64,000 nucleotides of DNA from Bacillota bacterium. GTDB taxonomy: Bacteria > Bacillota > Clostridia > Acetivibrionales > DSM-1351. Below the pieces are notes generated by a model. The model ran no database searches. It was given only the letters and a program-made list of their open reading frames with translations, and was not told the DNA's origin. Below are positions 61,510 through 64,000 of this stretch, piece by piece. The DNA lies in NCBI GenBank assembly GCA_023415305.1, contig JAEZKZ010000082.1, forward strand, positions 62,001-126,000, given 5' to 3'. The position numbers and the translations under genes are program-made. The first letter of the stretch is position 1. Each line of letters begins with the position of its first letter.

Positions 61510-61725
61510 ATAATCTGTTAATTTGAAGCACATAATATGATAAAACATAATAAATGTATTATAAAGTCGAAAAATATAAAATAACTGCTTTACTTTTTAT
61601 TGAATATGATATATAATTTCCATTGTAAGCGAATTATTTTTGGTCAATATGCATAAGTTGTTGTCACCTAGATTTTACAGGAGGCAGCAATAACTATAGC
61701 AGTTGCCGTCAAGTTTTTATTTTTT

Positions 61726-61760
61726 TACTCAATAAATTAAAGGCTTTAATTTATTGAGTA
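61726..61760. promoter_or_regulatory. Perfect 17-bp inverted repeat (35-bp palindrome) upstream of the sugar-binding protein gene
   Basis: TACTCAATAAATTAAAG (61726-61742), one central G, then CTTTAATTTATTGAGTA (61744-61760). As RNA it would form a long stem with a tiny loop; as DNA it is a large palindrome. A T-rich run (61714-61726) precedes it. It could be a terminator-like or attenuator structure, or an operator, about 106 bases before the ATG. Confidence 0.7.
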
Positions 61761-61866
61761 AAGGGTAAAAAGCCCTGAAAATAGAACTTGGACCCACATG
61801 CTAAATTTTATACAATAGGGTCAAAATTAAATTCGTAAAATAAAATAAGGAAGAAGGATAACAATT

Positions 61867-63186
61867 ATGGGGAAGATTATCAAGCGTATTGTGGCAGTAA
61901 TGTTAGTTCTTACTATGACAATGGTGATTTTTACAGCATGCGGTAAATCTGAAGTAAGCCAGTCGACAACTTCTACTTCGAATTCTTCAGGTACTGAGAC
62001 GCAAGTAACTGATGAAAAGATTGAAATCACCTTCCCAAGCATTTGGGTTGGAACTGATGGAAAAGCAAAAGTGTTTGGTCAAATGGTAGAATCATTTAAT
62101 AAGGAAAATGAATCTAAAATTGAAGTAAAAATCGAAGAATACACTGATTACGATGCCTATGAAGATAAAATAAGGGCTATGATATCTACAGGTAATGCCC
62201 CGGATATTTTCACCTTCAAATCATTCGCAGACTTACAATTATATTCTAAATCAGAAAAGTTGATGGATCTTACCTCGTACTTGGCTGATAAGGAATGGTC
62301 AGATAAATTTGCAGAGGGTGTATTAAAGGCAGCTCAGTATGAAGGCAAAAACTATGCAATTCCTTATGAGAATGCCGTTATTGCAATTATGTTTAATAAG
62401 AAATTATTAAATAACGCTGGGATAACTACCATTCCAACTACCTATGAAGAGTTATGGAAAGCCTGTGATGCATTAAAAGCAAAAGGAATATTCCCAACTG
62501 CTCAGATGACAAATAAAAATGCCTGGACCTCAATGCTCTGGTATTCTTACGCACTAGCAGCAGTAGGAGGCCCTGATGTTTATGAAAAAGGCCTGGATGA
62601 TCCAGCGTTTTTAGAAGCCGCAAAAATCACGCAGAAGATGTTTACTTACACCTCTCCTGATGCGGTTGGAGCAGATGCTACAGTTGTAAACGGACACTTC
62701 TTTAATGAAAGATCTGCAGTGTATACCAATGGATCATGGATTTTGTCAAGAATTAAAACTGAAGGTGTTCCAGGTTTGTATGACAATCTCGCTATCAGCG
62801 CCGGTTTAGGCTACAATGGCAGTAAGCCGGGAGCATATGTAAACGCAGTTCAGGCTTATATAGCTGTTGGTGAACAGAAGGATCCGGAAAAAATGGAAGC
62901 AATAATCAAGTTCTTAAAATATATCTGTGATGTTGACAGAGTGACTGAATTGTCCAACTCATCCGGCGCAATATTTACTATCAAGTCAAAAATTACTGAT
63001 CAGACAGAAAAGCTTCAGGCTACAATGATCGAACAAAGTACAGCTGCTCCATACATGATCGGAACTTTTGAGTCCACTATGCCTACAAAGGTAGTAACTG
63101 CATTCCCACCTGCACTTGAAGGTCTTGTACTCGGAGAATTGACTCCTGAGCAATTTGTTGAGGCACTAAAGGCTGCAAATAAATAA
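61867..63186 (+). CDS. Sugar ABC transporter substrate-binding lipoprotein
   Basis: A 439-residue family 1 (carbohydrate) extracellular solute-binding protein. The signal peptide ends in the lipobox IFTAC, with C25 lipidated, followed by a Ser/Thr-rich linker (25-50). The binding fold has ITFPSIWVGTDGKAKVFGQMVESFNKEN, STGNAPDIFTFKSFADLQLYS and GKNYAIPYENAVIAIMFNKKLL. The ligand is probably an oligosaccharide or monosaccharide; its identity is not visible. A hairpin (63273-63304) and the permease gene follow. The ROK repressor nearby is the likely controller. Confidence 0.92.
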   Translation: MGKIIKRIVAVMLVLTMTMVIFTACGKSEVSQSTTSTSNSSGTETQVTDEKIEITFPSIWVGTDGKAKVFGQMVESFNKENESKIEVKIEEYTDYDAYEDKIRAMISTGNAPDIFTFKSFADLQLYSKSEKLMDLTSYLADKEWSDKFAEGVLKAAQYEGKNYAIPYENAVIAIMFNKKLLNNAGITTIPTTYEELWKACDALKAKGIFPTAQMTNKNAWTSMLWYSYALAAVGGPDVYEKGLDDPAFLEAAKITQKMFTYTSPDAVGADATVVNGHFFNERSAVYTNGSWILSRIKTEGVPGLYDNLAISAGLGYNGSKPGAYVNAVQAYIAVGEQKDPEKMEAIIKFLKYICDVDRVTELSNSSGAIFTIKSKITDQTEKLQATMIEQSTAAPYMIGTFESTMPTKVVTAFPPALEGLVLGELTPEQFVEALKAANK

Positions 63187-63272
63187 TATCAGTATAGTTA
63201 ATATTCAAAAAATATATATAAAATATAAGTAAAATATATACACAAATAATAATACTTACTATAACAATCAAA

Positions 63273-63304
63273 TATTTTGGCAGGCTGAAAGGCCTGCCAA
63301 AATA
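63273..63304 (+). terminator. Hairpin between binding-protein and permease genes
   Basis: A perfect 13-bp stem (63273-63285 and 63292-63304) around TGAAAG, without a long T run after it. Such stems after a binding-protein gene typically stabilise its mRNA and lower transcription of the following permease genes. Confidence 0.6.
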
Positions 63305-63356
63305 CAGATTACGACTATATTAATTTGAGTTGGTTTTGACGATGGAGGCAGGAGCG

Positions 63357-64000
63357 ATGGAAGTTAAAAAGCATGACATAAAAAACATCTTCATCTTTAT
63401 ATTACCAGGGCTAGCACTATTCACCCTATTCTTTATTATACCGGTAGGGTATGTAGCAATAACCAGCCTTTTTGAATGGAATGGAATTACATCTCCAATA
63501 TTTAAAGGTCTGTATAATTATGAAAATATCTTTGGTGATAAAGTGTTTTGGCGCAGTGTAAAAAATAATGTTCTGTGGGCTGTAGTTGCCGGAGGCGTGC
63601 AGGTTCCTCTTGCAATGCTTATGGCTTTGATATTATCAAAGAAACCTAGAGGTTGGCAGTTTTTCAGAACAGTGTACTTTCTGCCACAGGTTATTTCAGG
63701 TATTGCTCTTGCGATGCTATGGTCGGCAATGTACAACAGTGAATTCGGTTTGATTAACGGTTTATTAAGAGCAGTTGGCCTTGGGGAATATGCAACAAAT
63801 TGGCTTGGAAACATTAAAACAGCTTTTCCGTGTATGCTGATTTACTGGGTATTTTATGTGGGCTATTATATGGTCATAATGCTGGCTGATATAACAAATA
63901 TTGATGAAAGCTATTATGAAGCGGCCCAGATTGACGGTGCCGACGGTATACGACAACATATTCATATTACAATACCATTAATAAGCGGTTCTTTTCAGAC
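63357..64000 (+). CDS. Sugar ABC transporter permease (MalF-like), partial
   Basis: The open frame from ATG 63357 (after GGAGGCAGGAG) runs off the window, giving at least 214 residues. Hydrophobic helices start at IKNIFIFILPGLALFTLFFIIPVGYV. The loop has SLFEWNGITSP, as in MalF/UgpA-type permeases. The EAA motif YYEAAQIDGADGIRQHIHITIPLI, which contacts the ATPase, is reached near the right edge. A second permease and an ATPase are expected beyond the window, although ROK-linked clostridial systems often share a distant ATPase. Confidence 0.92.
   Translation, partial: MEVKKHDIKNIFIFILPGLALFTLFFIIPVGYVAITSLFEWNGITSPIFKGLYNYENIFGDKVFWRSVKNNVLWAVVAGGVQVPLAMLMALILSKKPRGWQFFRTVYFLPQVISGIALAMLWSAMYNSEFGLINGLLRAVGLGEYATNWLGNIKTAFPCMLIYWVFYVGYYMVIMLADITNIDESYYEAAQIDGADGIRQHIHITIPLISGSFQ

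Larger units (their letters stand above)
61205..61866. other. Divergent 660-base intergenic region between DUF4867-ROK and the sugar ABC operon
   Basis: Gene-free and AT-rich. It holds a 12-bp palindrome (61498-61509), a perfect 17-bp inverted repeat (61726-61760) and several TATAAT-like boxes for both directions. I cannot fix the promoter of the ABC operon. Near its right end is the ribosome site AAGGAAGAAGG of the binding-protein gene. Confidence 0.6.

Noticed and set aside
1..64000. CRISPR array, prophage or integrative element
   Set aside because: No regularly spaced direct repeats with spacers, no cas genes, no phage structural or integrase genes were found; the tandem repeats seen (21870, 43331, 54872) are short and unspaced.

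Overview
The window reads as a chromosomal segment of a low-GC, motile, Gram-positive anaerobe of class Clostridia. The gene content resembles the Ruminiclostridium / Clostridium cellulolyticum group, but that placement is an inference from gene order and protein flavour; no search was run. Support comes from AGGAGG-type ribosome binding sites, frequent TTG and GTG starts, a flagellar operon ending in CheB-A-W-C-D and sigma-D, an Agr-type peptide system, DUF5685, DUF2087 and PocR proteins, and no respiratory genes.

Region 1 (1-9960) is the tail of the large flagellar/chemotaxis operon: the end of flhG, a PilZ c-di-GMP receptor, cheB, cheA, cheW, cheC, cheD, a small membrane protein, sigma factor fliA/sigD, a FapA protein and three small accessory genes including a SwrB-like one. 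It closes at a strong bidirectional terminator. Region 2 (10096-21500) is accessory: a MATE exporter, a YdbS/YdbT-like pair, tRNA-Leu(CAA), an IS1182-type transposase remnant, a decayed secreted-protein gene, a GNAT, a PurO-like protein, a quorum-sensing locus (agrB-agrD converging on agrC, no agrA), a DUF2087 regulator with a palindromic operator over its -10 box, CorA, and a protein made of 14-residue repeats.

Region 3 (21500-47000) is mostly housekeeping. It has a glpA/glpB/DUF1667 redox cluster behind a 430-nt hairpin-rich leader, a DUF3137/LemA pair, dnaE, mtrB (the tryptophan-sensing RNA-binding protein TRAP), pgsA, a DUF5685/DnaJ pair, an XRE-cupin regulator with an acyl-CoA synthetase, mutS2, typA, mltG, an O-methyltransferase and a U32 peptidase.

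Region 4 (47193-59147) is a catabolic cluster behind a PocR/AraC regulator: GldA-type polyol dehydrogenase, DhaK, DhaL, an iron alcohol dehydrogenase, a split transketolase, an RpiB-like isomerase lacking the usual active-site histidines, an FSA-type transaldolase, an L-fucose-isomerase-like protein, a second unrelated transaldolase and an EamA transporter. The best reading I can offer is a four-carbon polyol/ketose (erythrulose-like) route, with a sulfosugar-type transketolase route as an alternative. Region 5 (59265-64000) holds a ROK repressor and a DUF4867 gene on the minus strand, divergent from a sugar ABC transporter (binding lipoprotein, then a permease cut by the window end). The gap between them carries a ROK-like palindrome and a perfect 17-bp inverted repeat.

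The strongest candidates for a second look are the tetrulose/sulfosugar-type cluster, the orphan agr locus with its predicted peptide, the TRAP gene, the structured leaders at 21693-22124 and 36282-36461, and the palindromic operator at 18954-18990.
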